Shown: one piece after another, positions 1 to 9,187 of the stretch
How the letters are laid out: each line of letters begins with the position of its first letter
Position numbering within the stretch: the stretch's first letter is position 1
NCBI RefSeq assembly: GCF_010726645.1
Contig: NZ_AP022563.1
Coordinates: 1,364,001-1,428,000, forward strand
Origin: Mycolicibacterium duvalii
GTDB lineage: Bacteria; Actinomycetota; Actinomycetes; Mycobacteriales; Mycobacteriaceae
Length of the DNA: 64,000 nt
Reading direction: 5' to 3'
Program-made: the position numbers and the translations under genes
The notes under the pieces: generated by a model
Database searches by the model: none
What the model saw: only the letters and a program-made list of their open reading frames with translations
Told to the model about the DNA's origin: nothing

Positions 1-363
1 GTGGTGCGCTGGATCGACGCCGGCGTCGGCTGCTCCAAGGTGCCCGATATCCATGACATCGCGCTGATGGAGGACCGCGCCACCCTGCGGATCTCCAGCC
101 AGCTGCTGGCGAACTGGTTGCGCCACGGCGTGATCACCGCCGATGACGTCAAGTCCAGCCTGCGCCGGATGGCCGCGGTGGTCGACGAGCAGAACGCCGC
201 CGACCCTGAATTCCGGCCGATGGCAACCGATCCGGACGCCAGCGTGGCTTTCCAGGCCGCGCAGGAACTCATCCTGGCAGGCGCCGCGCAGCCGAACGGC
301 TACACCGAACCGATCCTGCACCGGCGTAGGCGAGAGTACAAAGCAGCACGTAACGTTGGCTGA
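1..363 (+). CDS. glcB: Malate synthase G, C-terminal part (cut by window edge)
   Basis: The last 120 residues of malate synthase G, which condenses glyoxylate with acetyl-CoA to malate in the glyoxylate shunt. The reading frame is open to the left edge, so the gene begins outside the window. The segment reads [20 protein letters not shown] near its start and ends with [14 protein letters not shown], both of which I recognise from the C-terminal domain of mycobacterial GlcB. Most of the active site lies upstream and cannot be judged here. It is followed after 72 bp by the Rv1836c-like gene on the same strand, the same pairing as in M. tuberculosis (Rv1837c-Rv1836c). This marks the left side of the conserved backbone. 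Confidence 0.95.
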   Translation: MVRWIDAGVGCSKVPDIHDIALMEDRATLRISSQLLANWLRHGVITADDVKSSLRRMAAVVDEQNAADPEFRPMATDPDASVAFQAAQELILAGAAQPNGYTEPILHRRRREYKAARNVG

Positions 364-435
364 CGCAGGTTGGGTGACGCGAGACACCGGAGCGACGAAG
401 TGAGGGCGAAGGCGCTATGAGCGGGACGGGCCGGC

Positions 436-2385
436 ATGGGAAGGCATAGCCTTCCCGACCCCGACGAGACGGGCGGCCAGCCCGAGGATCCGCAGACCGA
501 GCGCTTCGCGTTCGGCGCGGACGGGCCCGGCGACGATCACCGGACGGATGACGAAACCGATTCCGCCGGAGACGGTTTCGTGCCCGGCGACACGTCGCAG
601 AGCAGCGCCGAGCCCCCGCCGCCACGGTCCCGGGACTGGGACGCCGGTGAGTGGACCGGGAGTCACCGTGCCGTGACCGCGGGGCGGCGCGGGGTCAGCG
701 TCGGCGTCATCGTCGCCCTGATCACCGTCGTGGTGGTCGTCGGTGCCGTCATCCTGTGGCGATTCTTCGGTGACGCGCTGTCCAGCCGCTCCGACGTCGC
801 CGCCGCCCGCTGCGTCGACGGCGAGATCGACATCTCCGTCGTCGTCGACCCCGCGATCGTCGAACCGGTGCAAGGCTTGGCGCAGCGGTACAACGACAAC
901 GCCGAACCCGTCGGTGACCGCTGTGTCAAAGTCGGTGTGACATCGGCGGATTCGTCGGCCGTCGTCGACGGGCTCAGCGGCCAGTGGCCGGCCGAACTCG
1001 GAGAGCGCCCCGCGTTGTGGATTCCCGCCAGTACCGCCTCGGAAGCCCGGCTCGAGTCCGCTGCCGGGCCTCAGGCCGTCAGCGACAGCCGCTCCCTGGT
1101 CAGCTCCGCGGTCGTGCTCGCCGTGGCCCCACCGCTCGAAGAGGCTTTGGTAGACCAGAGCTGGTCCAGCCTGCCCCGGCTGCAGACCGACCCGGCTGCC
1201 CTCGACGGGCTGGGGCTGCAGGGCTGGGGTGGCCTGCGGTTGGCCCTCCCCCTCGAAGGGGACAGCGACGCCGCGTACCTGGCCGCCGAAGCGGTGGCGG
1301 CCGCGGCTGCGCCGCAGGGTGCGCCCGCCAGCGCCGGACTGGGCGCGGTCAGTGCCGTCATCTCGGGAGCGCCCGAGCTGCCCGACAACACCGCTGGTGC
1401 CGCGCTGGACGCCCTGATCGACGCCGCCGATCCGCGCACCGCACCGGTGCACGCCGTCGTGACCACCGAGCAGCAGCTCTACCGGCGTGCCGCGGAACTG
1501 CCGGACGCGGCGTCGAAGGTGGCCGCGTGGCGTCCGCCCGGACCGGCGGCGGTCGCCGACTTCCCCACCGTGCTGCTCTCCGGCGACTGGCTGGCCCAGG
1601 AACAGGTCACCGCCGCCAGTGAGTTCGCGCGGTTCCTGCGCAAACCGGAGCAACTCGCCGAATTCAGTCAGGCGGGCTTCCGCGTCGACGGCCAGGAGCC
1701 GCCGGCCAGTGACGTGGTCGACTTCGGCGCGGTGGAAACCCCGCTGAATGTCGGTGACGCGGCGCTGCGCGCAACGATCGCGGACACGGTGGCCACCCCG
1801 ACGCAGAGCCCGACGGTGACGATCATGCTCGACCAGTCGATGCCGACCGACGAAGGAGGCCAGTCCCGGCTGAACAACGTCGTCGAGGCGCTCAAGGCGA
1901 GGTTGGCCGCGCTTCCCCCGGACTCCGGGGTCGGCCTATGGACCTTCGACGGTGTGGCGGGCCGCTCGGAGATCAGTTCGGGGGCCCTGTCCGAGCCGGT
2001 GAACGGTCGTCCGCGGGCCGACGCGCTGACCGCCGCGCTGGACGCCCAGAGCGCGTCTGGCGGCGGTGCGGTGTCGTTCACCACGCTGCGGCTCGTCTAC
2101 ACCGACGCGTCCGCCAAGTACCGCGAAGGACAGCAGAACTCGGTGCTGGTGATCACCGCGGGCCCGCACACCGACCGCACCCTGGGTGGCGAGGGGCTGC
2201 AGCAGTACATCGACGGCGCGTTCAACCCCGAGCGTCCGGTGGCGGTCAACGTCATCGACTTCGGCGATGACGCCGACCGGGCGACCTGGGAGGGCGTCGC
2301 ACAGACCACCGGGGGCCAGTACCGCAACCTCGGATCCTCGGCCTCGCCGGAGCTCGCATCGGTCATCGCGACGATGTTGTCGTGA
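436..2385 (+). CDS. Membrane-anchored VWA-domain protein, Rv1836c-like
   Basis: A 649-residue protein of unknown function that I recognise as the counterpart of M. tuberculosis Rv1836c. The first 85 residues are acidic, proline-rich and probably cytoplasmic. One membrane segment follows at about residues 86-110 (GVIVALITVVVVVGAVILW), so the rest should lie outside the membrane. The middle region resembles an extracellular solute-binding fold. The C-terminal part is a von Willebrand factor A domain, starting at the metal-site-like DQSMPTDEGG and running to the end. The start MGRHS matches the beginning of Rv1836c as I remember it. It lies 72 bp downstream of glcB and may be co-transcribed. Partner and ligand are unknown. 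Confidence 0.88.
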   Translation: MGRHSLPDPDETGGQPEDPQTERFAFGADGPGDDHRTDDETDSAGDGFVPGDTSQSSAEPPPPRSRDWDAGEWTGSHRAVTAGRRGVSVGVIVALITVVVVVGAVILWRFFGDALSSRSDVAAARCVDGEIDISVVVDPAIVEPVQGLAQRYNDNAEPVGDRCVKVGVTSADSSAVVDGLSGQWPAELGERPALWIPASTASEARLESAAGPQAVSDSRSLVSSAVVLAVAPPLEEALVDQSWSSLPRLQTDPAALDGLGLQGWGGLRLALPLEGDSDAAYLAAEAVAAAAAPQGAPASAGLGAVSAVISGAPELPDNTAGAALDALIDAADPRTAPVHAVVTTEQQLYRRAAELPDAASKVAAWRPPGPAAVADFPTVLLSGDWLAQEQVTAASEFARFLRKPEQLAEFSQAGFRVDGQEPPASDVVDFGAVETPLNVGDAALRATIADTVATPTQSPTVTIMLDQSMPTDEGGQSRLNNVVEALKARLAALPPDSGVGLWTFDGVAGRSEISSGALSEPVNGRPRADALTAALDAQSASGGGAVSFTTLRLVYTDASAKYREGQQNSVLVITAGPHTDRTLGGEGLQQYIDGAFNPERPVAVNVIDFGDDADRATWEGVAQTTGGQYRNLGSSASPELASVIATMLS

Positions 2386-2582
2386 ACGGTGTCGGGAGCC
2401 ACTGCCGGGAAGTTTCCGATAGGCTCGGCGAAGACCACGAGCAACGTCGGTTTCCGCAAAGTGGTTCGCTGACGATGTTGCCCGGCGGCGCGCCGCAATG
2501 GTATGACCGCGTTATCGAACTGTCGCATTAACCTGCGAGGATCGACCAGAAGCTCGGTGCGGAGGGGGTTGCAGGACACGCC

Positions 2583-3782
2583 ATGCCAGGCCAGCATCCT
2601 CAGCTGACTTATGAAGGTCAGCTACCTACGTTCCCGGATCGGTGGCGGGACCGTAAGCGCTACGTGTGGTTGCTCGGACTCGTCATCCCCACGCTGGTAC
2701 CGGCGTCCTGGCTGGGCGTCACGCTCACCGGGTGCGGGCTCTTCTGGTGGTCCGGTCCGGTCATGACTGTCATCGTCATTCCGCTGCTGGACTTCCTGGT
2801 GGGCAGCGACTCGGACAATCCGCCCGACAGCGCGCTGCAGCATCTGGAGCAGGACCGGTTCTACCGCTGGGCCACCTACCTGTATCTGCCCGCGCAGTAC
2901 GTCTCGCTGGTGCTCGCCTGCTGGCTGTGGACGGGCGGGGGCGGCGTCACGATGAACCTGGCCGACAAGGCCGGTCTGATGCTGACCGTCGGCGGTATCG
3001 CGGGGGTGGCCATCAACACCGCCCACGAGCTCGGCCACCAGCGCGCGAACTCCGAACGTTGGCTGAGCAAGATCGCACTGGCACAGAGCGGGTACGGACA
3101 ATTCTTCGTCGAACACAATCGCGGGCATCACGCCCGCGTCGCCACCCCGGAGGATCCGGCCAGTGCCCGCCTCGGCGAGAACCTCTACCAGTTCTTCGGC
3201 AGGTCCATCGTGGGCAGCCTGCGCTCGGCGTGGGGTATCGAGGCGCGACGCCTGCGGTGTCACGGCAGGTCGCCGTGGTCGTTCCGCAACGATGTGCTCA
3301 ACGCATGGGCGCTGACGGCGGCGCTGTACGCCGCGCTGACCGCGGTCTTCGGCGTTGCCGCCCTACCGTGGTTGATCGGGCAGGCGTTGGTCGGAATCGC
3401 GCTGCTGGAGACCATCAACTATCTGGAGCACTACGGTCTGCGCCGGCAGCCCCGCCGCAACGGCAGCTATGAACAGGTGCGACCGTCACACAGTTGGAAC
3501 AGCAATTCGGTCATCTCCAACGTGTTCCTGTTCCACTTGCAGCGGCACTCCGACCACCACGCCAACCCGCAGCGCCGGTACCAGGCGCTCTGCCACGCCG
3601 ACGAGGCCCCCCAGCTACCTGCGGGCTACGCGGCGATGGTGGTGTTGGCCGCGTTCCCGCCGTTGTGGCGGCGGGTGATGGACCGACGCGTGGTGGCGCA
3701 CTACGGCGGGGATGTCAGCCGAGCCGCGCTGAGCCCGCGTAAACAGCAGAAGCTGCTGCGCCGCCATCAGACCCTCGGTTGA
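2583..3782 (+). CDS. alkB: Alkane 1-monooxygenase (AlkB family)
   Basis: A 399-residue integral-membrane non-haem di-iron hydroxylase that would oxidise medium-chain alkanes or fatty acyl compounds at the terminal carbon. The diagnostic histidine boxes are present: HELGH (148-152), EHNRGHH (177-183) and LQRHSDHHA (319-327), plus NYLEHYG between the second and third. Hydrophobic stretches fit the six-helix topology. Length matches the family (about 400-416). No rubredoxin is fused to it and no rubA/rubB genes follow, unlike many mycobacterial alkB operons, so electrons must come from a rubredoxin elsewhere. An AGGA sequence 6 bp before the ATG supports the start. The gene ends 12 bp from the convergent P450. 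Confidence 0.93.
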   Translation: MPGQHPQLTYEGQLPTFPDRWRDRKRYVWLLGLVIPTLVPASWLGVTLTGCGLFWWSGPVMTVIVIPLLDFLVGSDSDNPPDSALQHLEQDRFYRWATYLYLPAQYVSLVLACWLWTGGGGVTMNLADKAGLMLTVGGIAGVAINTAHELGHQRANSERWLSKIALAQSGYGQFFVEHNRGHHARVATPEDPASARLGENLYQFFGRSIVGSLRSAWGIEARRLRCHGRSPWSFRNDVLNAWALTAALYAALTAVFGVAALPWLIGQALVGIALLETINYLEHYGLRRQPRRNGSYEQVRPSHSWNSNSVISNVFLFHLQRHSDHHANPQRRYQALCHADEAPQLPAGYAAMVVLAAFPPLWRRVMDRRVVAHYGGDVSRAALSPRKQQKLLRRHQTLG

Positions 3783-3794
3783 GGTGCGTGCGGC

Positions 3795-5150
3795 TCAGCT
3801 GATCGAGGGCGCATGCTGCGGCGACGGCACGCTGGCCGGCACCCGTCGGTGCACGACGGCACGTCCGCCCCGCTTGGGCGCGAGCGCCACTCCCCTGTCC
3901 CACAGAGGTTCCGGCTCGTCGGTGGTCGGTTCGAACCGCAGCTCGCGCAGCAGCGTGCGCAGCGTGATGTCCATCTCCATGTTGGAGAAGTTCGCCCCGA
4001 TGCATCGGTTGATCCCGCCGCCGAACGGGATCCACATCGGCGGCTTGGGTGCACCGTCGGCGTAGCGGTCCGGGTCGAAGGCTTCCGGGTCGGTGTAGTT
4101 CGCGGGATCGAAGTGGGCCAGCTGGATGCTGATGAAGATGTTGGTGTTGGCGGGCAACACCCACGGCCCGAGGCGGACGCGCTGCCTGGTCTGGCGTGGA
4201 ATGTTGTCGATCACCGGCCGGGTGCGCTGTGACTCCCAGATCACCGCCTGGCGCAACTCGGAGCCTCCGGCGTCGACCTCTTCGGTCAGCCGGGTGAGCA
4301 GGTCGGGATGGCGACGCAGTCGCTCGATCGTCCAGGCCAGCTGGGTCGCGGTGGTTTCGTGGCCGGCGACCATCATCGTGAGCAACTCGTCGGCGATGTG
4401 CTGGTCGGAGATCGGCTCCCCATTGTCGTAGCGCGCGTGCACCAGCAGCGACAGCACATCGGCACGGTCCTCGGAGTGCGGGTCGGTGCGCGCCTGGACG
4501 ATCAGCTCACCGATGACGGCGTTGATGCGGTCGCGCAGCCGTTTGAAGCGTCCGCCGGGGCTCCACGCACCGAGGTCGCGACGGGCCGCGGCCGGCAGCA
4601 GCACGAAGCGCGACCCCATCTCCACGGCACGCGGGATCAGCTCGCGCAACTCGTCCAGCGCGGCTCCCTCCGCACCGAACACCGTGCGCAGGATCGCGTT
4701 CAGGGTGATGCGCATCATCGGTTCGAGCGTCTCGAACTCCTGGCCCTGCGGCCAACCGGCGATCTCGCGCAGCACCTCTTCCTCGATGACCGGCTCGTAG
4801 CCGCGCACGCGCTTGCCGTGAAACGGTGGTACCAGCAACTTGTGCCGGTTGAGATGCTCCTCGCCTTCCAGACTGAACGTCGAACCGGGGCCGATGGTCG
4901 CACCGAGATTGTGCCCGGGCCGGACGATGACGTCGCGGTGGGTGGAGAAGATGTCTTTGATCAGCGCAGGATCGCTGATCACGACCGTCCGCCCCAGCAC
5001 CGGGACGTTCACCGTGAACTCACTGCCATAGCGGCGGTAGGCCGCATCGACCGCCTGGTTGCGGACGGTCAACATCATCAGGCCCTGGATCAGCTTCGGA
5101 ATCCGCGGCCCCGGCGGAAGTCGCACGGGGTCAGTTGTCGCTTCGGCCAC
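3795..5150 (-). CDS. Cytochrome P450 (CYP138-like), copy 1
   Basis: A 451-residue soluble P450, closest in my recollection to M. tuberculosis CYP138. It begins with the proline-rich LPPGPR hinge. It has the I-helix AGHETT (262-267), ExxR at E306/R309 and the haem loop FGGGINRCIG with the cysteine ligand at C383. All catalytic landmarks are intact. It starts at GTG after a strong GGAGGGG site and lies 90 bp downstream of a Baeyer-Villiger-type monooxygenase on the same strand, forming a two-gene operon that recurs at 11.3-14.2 kb. The substrate is unknown; hydrophobic lipids or alkanes are plausible from context. It needs a ferredoxin or reductase not present in the window. Confidence 0.92.
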   Translation of the reverse strand: MAEATTDPVRLPPGPRIPKLIQGLMMLTVRNQAVDAAYRRYGSEFTVNVPVLGRTVVISDPALIKDIFSTHRDVIVRPGHNLGATIGPGSTFSLEGEEHLNRHKLLVPPFHGKRVRGYEPVIEEEVLREIAGWPQGQEFETLEPMMRITLNAILRTVFGAEGAALDELRELIPRAVEMGSRFVLLPAAARRDLGAWSPGGRFKRLRDRINAVIGELIVQARTDPHSEDRADVLSLLVHARYDNGEPISDQHIADELLTMMVAGHETTATQLAWTIERLRRHPDLLTRLTEEVDAGGSELRQAVIWESQRTRPVIDNIPRQTRQRVRLGPWVLPANTNIFISIQLAHFDPANYTDPEAFDPDRYADGAPKPPMWIPFGGGINRCIGANFSNMEMDITLRTLLRELRFEPTTDEPEPLWDRGVALAPKRGGRAVVHRRVPASVPSPQHAPSIS

Positions 5151-5240
5151 GTCTCACCCCTCCGTTCCCGTGAGCCGGTACCTCCGGTCCTGACGCGTGT
5201 CGTGGAGACCGAATGCTACCAAGGATGTCGTTTCGGCCCG

Positions 5241-6725
5241 TCAGGCGAAGGTGTAGTTGCTCAACGGGAAGGTCTCTTGCTCGCGCAGCGCCGCCCGCGG
5301 AGTGGTCGGCCGCAACACGGTCTCGCCGTTGGGGCCGAAGTAATACGACCGCGAACTGGCGCAGTCGCCCAGATGCAGCAGAGTGCCCTCCTGCAGACGT
5401 TCCATCCGCTCGCGGAACTCGGTGTTGGCCTGCTCGGTCACCTCGAACGTGGTGGCGTTGCGCCGGCGCAGTTCGGTGAACAACCGATCGATGTGGCGGC
5501 TCTGGTACTTGACCATGTTGAAGAAAGACAGCCCGCTGTTGGCGTACGGGCCGGCGGCCAGTCCGAGATAGTTCGGGAAGTAGGGCACCGTCATGCCCTG
5601 ATAGGCCTGGAAACCGTGAGTGCGCCACCACTTTCCGAGATTACGGCCGTCCCGGCCGATGATCTCGATGGCCGGGAAATTCGATTCCCACATGTCGAAG
5701 CCGGTGGCCAGGATCAGGGTGTCGATCTCGGTGCGTGCGCCGTCGGCGGTGACGATGGCGTCCGGCTCGATCCGTTCGATGCCCGCGGTGCGCAGGTGTA
5801 CATGCGGTTGGGTGAAGGTCTTGTAGTACTCGTTGGAGTAGGTCGGGCGTTTGCACCCGAAGTCGTAGTGCGGCGTCAGCTCCTGACGAAGCTTCTTGTC
5901 CCGGATGGCCGCGAATCGCTGCATGCCGGCGATCACCGCCGTGAAGTTGACCAGAAACCGCAGCTGGCGGAACTTGATCGCGGGCAGGAACACCACCGAG
6001 GCCTGCACATCGGTCATGAGCCGGAACAGGCGCTGCACCACTGGGACTCGGGCAAAAAGGCGCTGCACCGCGGTCGGAATGGCGAAGTCCTGTTTCGGCA
6101 CCACATGGATGGGCGTGCGCTGGTACACCGACAGCTCTGCGGCCTTCTTGGCCAGCTCCGGGATCACCTGGACGGCTGTCGCGCCGGTGCCGATGATCGC
6201 GACGCGACGTCCCCGCAGGTCGTAGCTGTCATCCCACGCGGTGGTGTGAATTACCTTGCCGGCGAACTCGGCGACGCCGGGAATGTTGGGATAGCAGGCT
6301 TGTGACATGAACCCGGTGGCGGCGATCAGGAAGCGAGCGGTCACGGTGTCACCACCGGCGATCGCGACCCGCCAGACCTTGTCCTCCTCGTCCCAGCGCG
6401 CGTTCTCCACCTTGGTGTCGAAGCGCATGTGCCGGCGGACGTCGTACTTGTCGGCGACGTGCTCGGCGTACTGCTTGATCTCTGCGCCGGGCGCGTACAG
6501 GCGGGACCAGTACGGATTCGGCTCGAAGTCGAACGAGTAGGTGGGCGACGGCAGGTCCACAGCCAGGCCCGGGTACCGGTTGACGTGCCACACGCCCCCG
6601 AGGTCGTTCTCCCGTTCCAGGATGGCGATGTTGTGGTAGCCCAGTTGCTTGAACTGGATCGCCGCGCCGATACCGCCGAATCCGGCTCCCACGATGACGA
6701 CATCGAGGGGTTGCTGGGCACTCAT
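5241..6725 (-). CDS. FAD-dependent monooxygenase, Baeyer-Villiger type, copy 1
   Basis: A 494-residue flavoprotein of the EthA/MymA class that would use NADPH and O2 to turn ketones into esters or to oxidise S/N atoms. It has a first Rossmann motif GAGFGG (13-18), the type I BVMO fingerprint FxGxxxHxxxW (F154, H160, W164) and a second nucleotide-binding motif GTGATA (179-184). The frame is open for another 51 codons upstream, but the internal ATG gives MSAQQPLDVVIVGAG and the same 494-residue length as its paralogue at 12679-14163. A TACGGT hexamer lies 7 bp before this ATG. The P450 follows 90 bp downstream. The physiological substrate is not known. Confidence 0.9.
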   Translation of the reverse strand: MSAQQPLDVVIVGAGFGGIGAAIQFKQLGYHNIAILERENDLGGVWHVNRYPGLAVDLPSPTYSFDFEPNPYWSRLYAPGAEIKQYAEHVADKYDVRRHMRFDTKVENARWDEEDKVWRVAIAGGDTVTARFLIAATGFMSQACYPNIPGVAEFAGKVIHTTAWDDSYDLRGRRVAIIGTGATAVQVIPELAKKAAELSVYQRTPIHVVPKQDFAIPTAVQRLFARVPVVQRLFRLMTDVQASVVFLPAIKFRQLRFLVNFTAVIAGMQRFAAIRDKKLRQELTPHYDFGCKRPTYSNEYYKTFTQPHVHLRTAGIERIEPDAIVTADGARTEIDTLILATGFDMWESNFPAIEIIGRDGRNLGKWWRTHGFQAYQGMTVPYFPNYLGLAAGPYANSGLSFFNMVKYQSRHIDRLFTELRRRNATTFEVTEQANTEFRERMERLQEGTLLHLGDCASSRSYYFGPNGETVLRPTTPRAALREQETFPLSNYTFA

Positions 6726-6732
6726 GGCCTTC

Positions 6733-6738
6733 ACCGTA
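6733..6738 (-). promoter_or_regulatory. Candidate -10 hexamer of a leaderless BVMO transcript
   Basis: On the minus strand the hexamer TACGGT (TAnnnT class) lies exactly 7 bp before the chosen ATG of the monooxygenase. This is where the -10 box of a leaderless mycobacterial mRNA would be. No clear ribosome binding site precedes the ATG. Confidence 0.4.
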
Positions 6739-7269
6739 ACTGACTCGCCGACAACATTCAGCTTGATCCGCCCCGCCTGCACGGCCGTCGCGCGGCGCGT
6801 GGCAACCCACCATCCCGCAGTCAAGATGACGCGTTTGCCCACCACAGCGGCCAAAACGCGCTGGCCAGAACCCGGCATGGACGGACCGGGACCGCACGCT
6901 GTGAGCGCGCGACCGCGAACCCCGCAATCTCAGCCATTGGTGGTTGCCACGATGAACATTCGGCGAACGGTTTCGCGTCACCGGCCTGAGCATTCGGACC
7001 GGCCCCCCGCATCTCAGCAAACGATACGAAAGCCACACCCATCACATAGAGCAGGCAAAAGAGCGTCGTGGAAGGTGTTCGGCGACCTTTTGCTGTGTGG
7101 CCGACGGGATCGGTGTCAACCTGTCCGGATTGCGATCCATCGCTAACTGCAATTGCATGTTTGGAAATTAACGAGACCGTTGGCAAAAGCAGTCGGTAAA
7201 CCGCACCTTTCAGTTAACGGAAGCGTCAACTATCCGATAGGGGTCGCCGTCGGACGCCCCGCGAGGCCA

Positions 7270-7285
7270 TGTGACACACGTCACT
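7270..7285. promoter_or_regulatory. CRP/FNR-family-like palindrome TGTGA-N6-TCACT
   Basis: The sequence TGTGACACACGTCACT fits the CRP-type consensus TGTGA-N6-TCACA with one mismatch at the last base. It lies in a divergent intergenic region, 307 bp before the start of the secreted protein at 7592 and 545 bp from the monooxygenase start. Mycobacteria have CRP-family regulators such as Rv3676, but binding here is inference. Confidence 0.4.
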
Positions 7286-7591
7286 GGAGGTCTCGCGGGT
7301 GGCCACCACCAACGACCGCCCTGGCCGCCAATCGGGCGCCTCACCTGGGAATACCATCGGCGACTGCACGACCTCACCGGGAAAACTTTTTTTCGCCCGC
7401 GTAAGCGACCCGCTGAAGAGCGTGAGGTCAGCGGGTGTTTAGCCTGTCGTGGTGATGTTTGCCACAAAGCCCGCGCTGAGACAATGTCCCGAATTTGCTA
7501 GCAGCGTCATTACATGTGCCCCATGCTGATGTAGCCGTGCGGTCGCGAAGCGGCCACATTTCGATTACTGCTGCATGACCTGGAGGCTCCC

Positions 7592-8878
7592 ATGCGCGTA
7601 CTGTTCAGATCGGCGGGCGCGGCGTTGTTGTCGCTGTTCGCCGTCCTAGTTCTCGGGCTCACCACGGCCCTCGGGCCCGCCGGGGCGGGCACCGCCCTGG
7701 TGGTCGGCGGAATCGCCAACCCCCGGGTCTCGGATCTCATCATGAGCAACCTGCTGAACAAGCGGTTCATCAACGACATCCGCGAAGACATCGAGTGGCC
7801 CGCGCAGGCGGCGCCGTACACCGGGCGCAACCACATGACCCTCGGTCAGTCGATCGCCGAAGGACAGGCGACCCTCTATCACAAGGTGCTCACGTCGGAA
7901 ACGCCGGTCACCGTGGTGGGGCTCTCGGCCGGGTCGCTGGTCGTCGACGAGGTGATGCGGATGCTGCTCGACACCCCCGAGGGTGCGCCGTCCAAGGAGA
8001 ACCTGACCTTCGTCATCGTCGCCGATTCCAGCCGTCAGCGGTTCATCGACAAAGTGAAGTACAACTCGCGATTCGACTACACCTATCAGCCGGCACCGGT
8101 CACGCCCTATGACGTCATCGTCGTAACCGGCGAGTACGACGGGTTCGCCGACTTCCCGGATCGCCCGTGGAACCTGCTCGCTCTGATCAATGCCTACGCC
8201 GGCATGATCACCGAGCACATGCCCTCGGCCTTCGCCGACCTCGATGCGGTGCCGCTGGAGAACATCACCGTCGAGGTCAATGAGCTGGGTGGCAAGACGA
8301 CCCACTACCTGGTGCCGGCCAAGACCCTGCCGATCGTCAAGCTGATGCCCTGGCTGAAGTCACGGCAGGACTCGCTGCGGGCCAGGATCGAGAAGGCCTA
8401 CATCCGCAACGACGACAAGAGCAGTGCCGCCGCCAGCCGGGCCGCCGTCAGCCGTGAGGTCGTGGTCGAGGAGACCGCCGACGACGGTGTCGATGAGGCC
8501 GTCGCCGAGGGGGCCGAGGACACCACACCTGGCGAGTCTGCCCGCACCGTGGAAGCCGAGACGGTGGAAACCGAGTCGGTGGAGGCCGATTCGACGGAGG
8601 CGGAGTCCAGCACCCCGGCTGCGACCGAGGAGGAGTCGACCGAAGCCGAGACCGTCGAGGCCACCGTCGACGACGCGGCCGACGCCAAGGTTCTGGCGGA
8701 GGACGTCGAAGCCGCCAGCGAGAAGGCGGCGACGCGCAACGCGGACAACGGCGATGACAGCGCCGTGGCGTCCGGCAAGCAGACCCGCGAACTGCGCAGC
8801 GCCGCACGCTCTGCCGCCAAGGCGGACAGGGCGGACAGGGCACGGGCCTCGACATCCCGCCGGGGATCTGATTCCTAG
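7592..8878 (+). CDS. Secreted PE-PPE-domain serine hydrolase/acyltransferase-like protein
   Basis: A 428-residue protein with an N-terminal signal sequence (about 1-33) followed by a PE-PPE-type alpha/beta-hydrolase domain (about 34-270), without a PE or PPE head. The nucleophile elbow is GLSAG with S112. Other family signs are DVIVVTGEYDGFADFPDRPW and the TTHYLVPAKTLPIVKLMPWL block that closes the domain. Characterised relatives (Chp1/Chp2 of M. tuberculosis) are membrane-associated acyltransferases for trehalose lipids. From about 275 on the protein is a low-complexity Glu/Thr/Val/Ala tail ending in a basic, Ser-rich stretch. A GGAGG site 5 bp before the ATG fixes the start. The substrate is unknown. 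Confidence 0.83.
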   Translation: MRVLFRSAGAALLSLFAVLVLGLTTALGPAGAGTALVVGGIANPRVSDLIMSNLLNKRFINDIREDIEWPAQAAPYTGRNHMTLGQSIAEGQATLYHKVLTSETPVTVVGLSAGSLVVDEVMRMLLDTPEGAPSKENLTFVIVADSSRQRFIDKVKYNSRFDYTYQPAPVTPYDVIVVTGEYDGFADFPDRPWNLLALINAYAGMITEHMPSAFADLDAVPLENITVEVNELGGKTTHYLVPAKTLPIVKLMPWLKSRQDSLRARIEKAYIRNDDKSSAAASRAAVSREVVVEETADDGVDEAVAEGAEDTTPGESARTVEAETVETESVEADSTEAESSTPAATEEESTEAETVEATVDDAADAKVLAEDVEAASEKAATRNADNGDDSAVASGKQTRELRSAARSAAKADRADRARASTSRRGSDS

Positions 8879-9187
8879 ATCCCGCCACCGCATAGGGAGA
8901 GAACGCATCGTGCGGCCAGCCAATCCTCACCGGTCTGGCCCACGGTGCGTTCACCGTTTCGTGGCGGACGGTCGGCATGCTGGGTTCGGCTCAGCGTGGG
9001 TAAACGTCATGTCTGACACAACGATTCGGTCTGACGGTCACACGGCCATCCACGGGCTCGGCGCGGCCCCGGGGCGGCTGACCTGGCAGGCGCGGCACGC
9101 ATCCGAAAAGGCGACTTCGAGCGGCACCACGCGCGTAACATCAATACTGCAAACGGGGGGTTTGCGGTCTCACTCTGGGGGACGAAC
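8879..9187. other. Intergenic region (309 bp) before the second PE-PPE-domain gene
   Basis: No gene is seen. The distal half probably holds the promoter of the gene at 9188. A TAACAT hexamer at 9136-9141 is a candidate -10 box, followed by a small hairpin (9149-9165) and a GGGGGA ribosome binding site just before the ATG. Confidence 0.5.
9149..9165 (+). promoter_or_regulatory. Small 5'-UTR hairpin with G-rich loop
   Basis: GCAAAC (9149-9154) pairs with GTTTGC (9160-9165) around a five-G loop, 22 bp upstream of the ATG at 9188. It could affect translation initiation. The stem is only 6 bp, so it may be chance. Confidence 0.25.

Larger units (their letters stand above)
6726..7591. other. Intergenic region (866 bp) between divergent genes
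   Basis: No convincing gene is seen here. Short open frames on both strands have no recognisable domain and poor starts. Its left end should hold the promoter of the BVMO-P450 operon and its right end the promoter of the secreted PE-PPE-domain protein. It contains a CRP-like palindrome (7270-7285) and a T-run near 7386-7392. The central part is less GC-rich than the flanking genes. Confidence 0.6.

Noticed and set aside
4308..6305. Plus-strand open frame of 665 codons opposite the first P450 and BVMO
   Set aside because: It spans two genes with intact catalytic motifs on the other strand and has no recognisable domain.
7153..7501. Short open frames in the 6.7-7.6 kb gap
   Set aside because: Composition does not resemble coding sequence of this genome, the starts are poor and no known motif is present.
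7434..7600. tRNA-like or small RNA signal upstream of the first PE-PPE-domain gene
   Set aside because: No cloverleaf, anticodon arm or T-loop consensus could be built.
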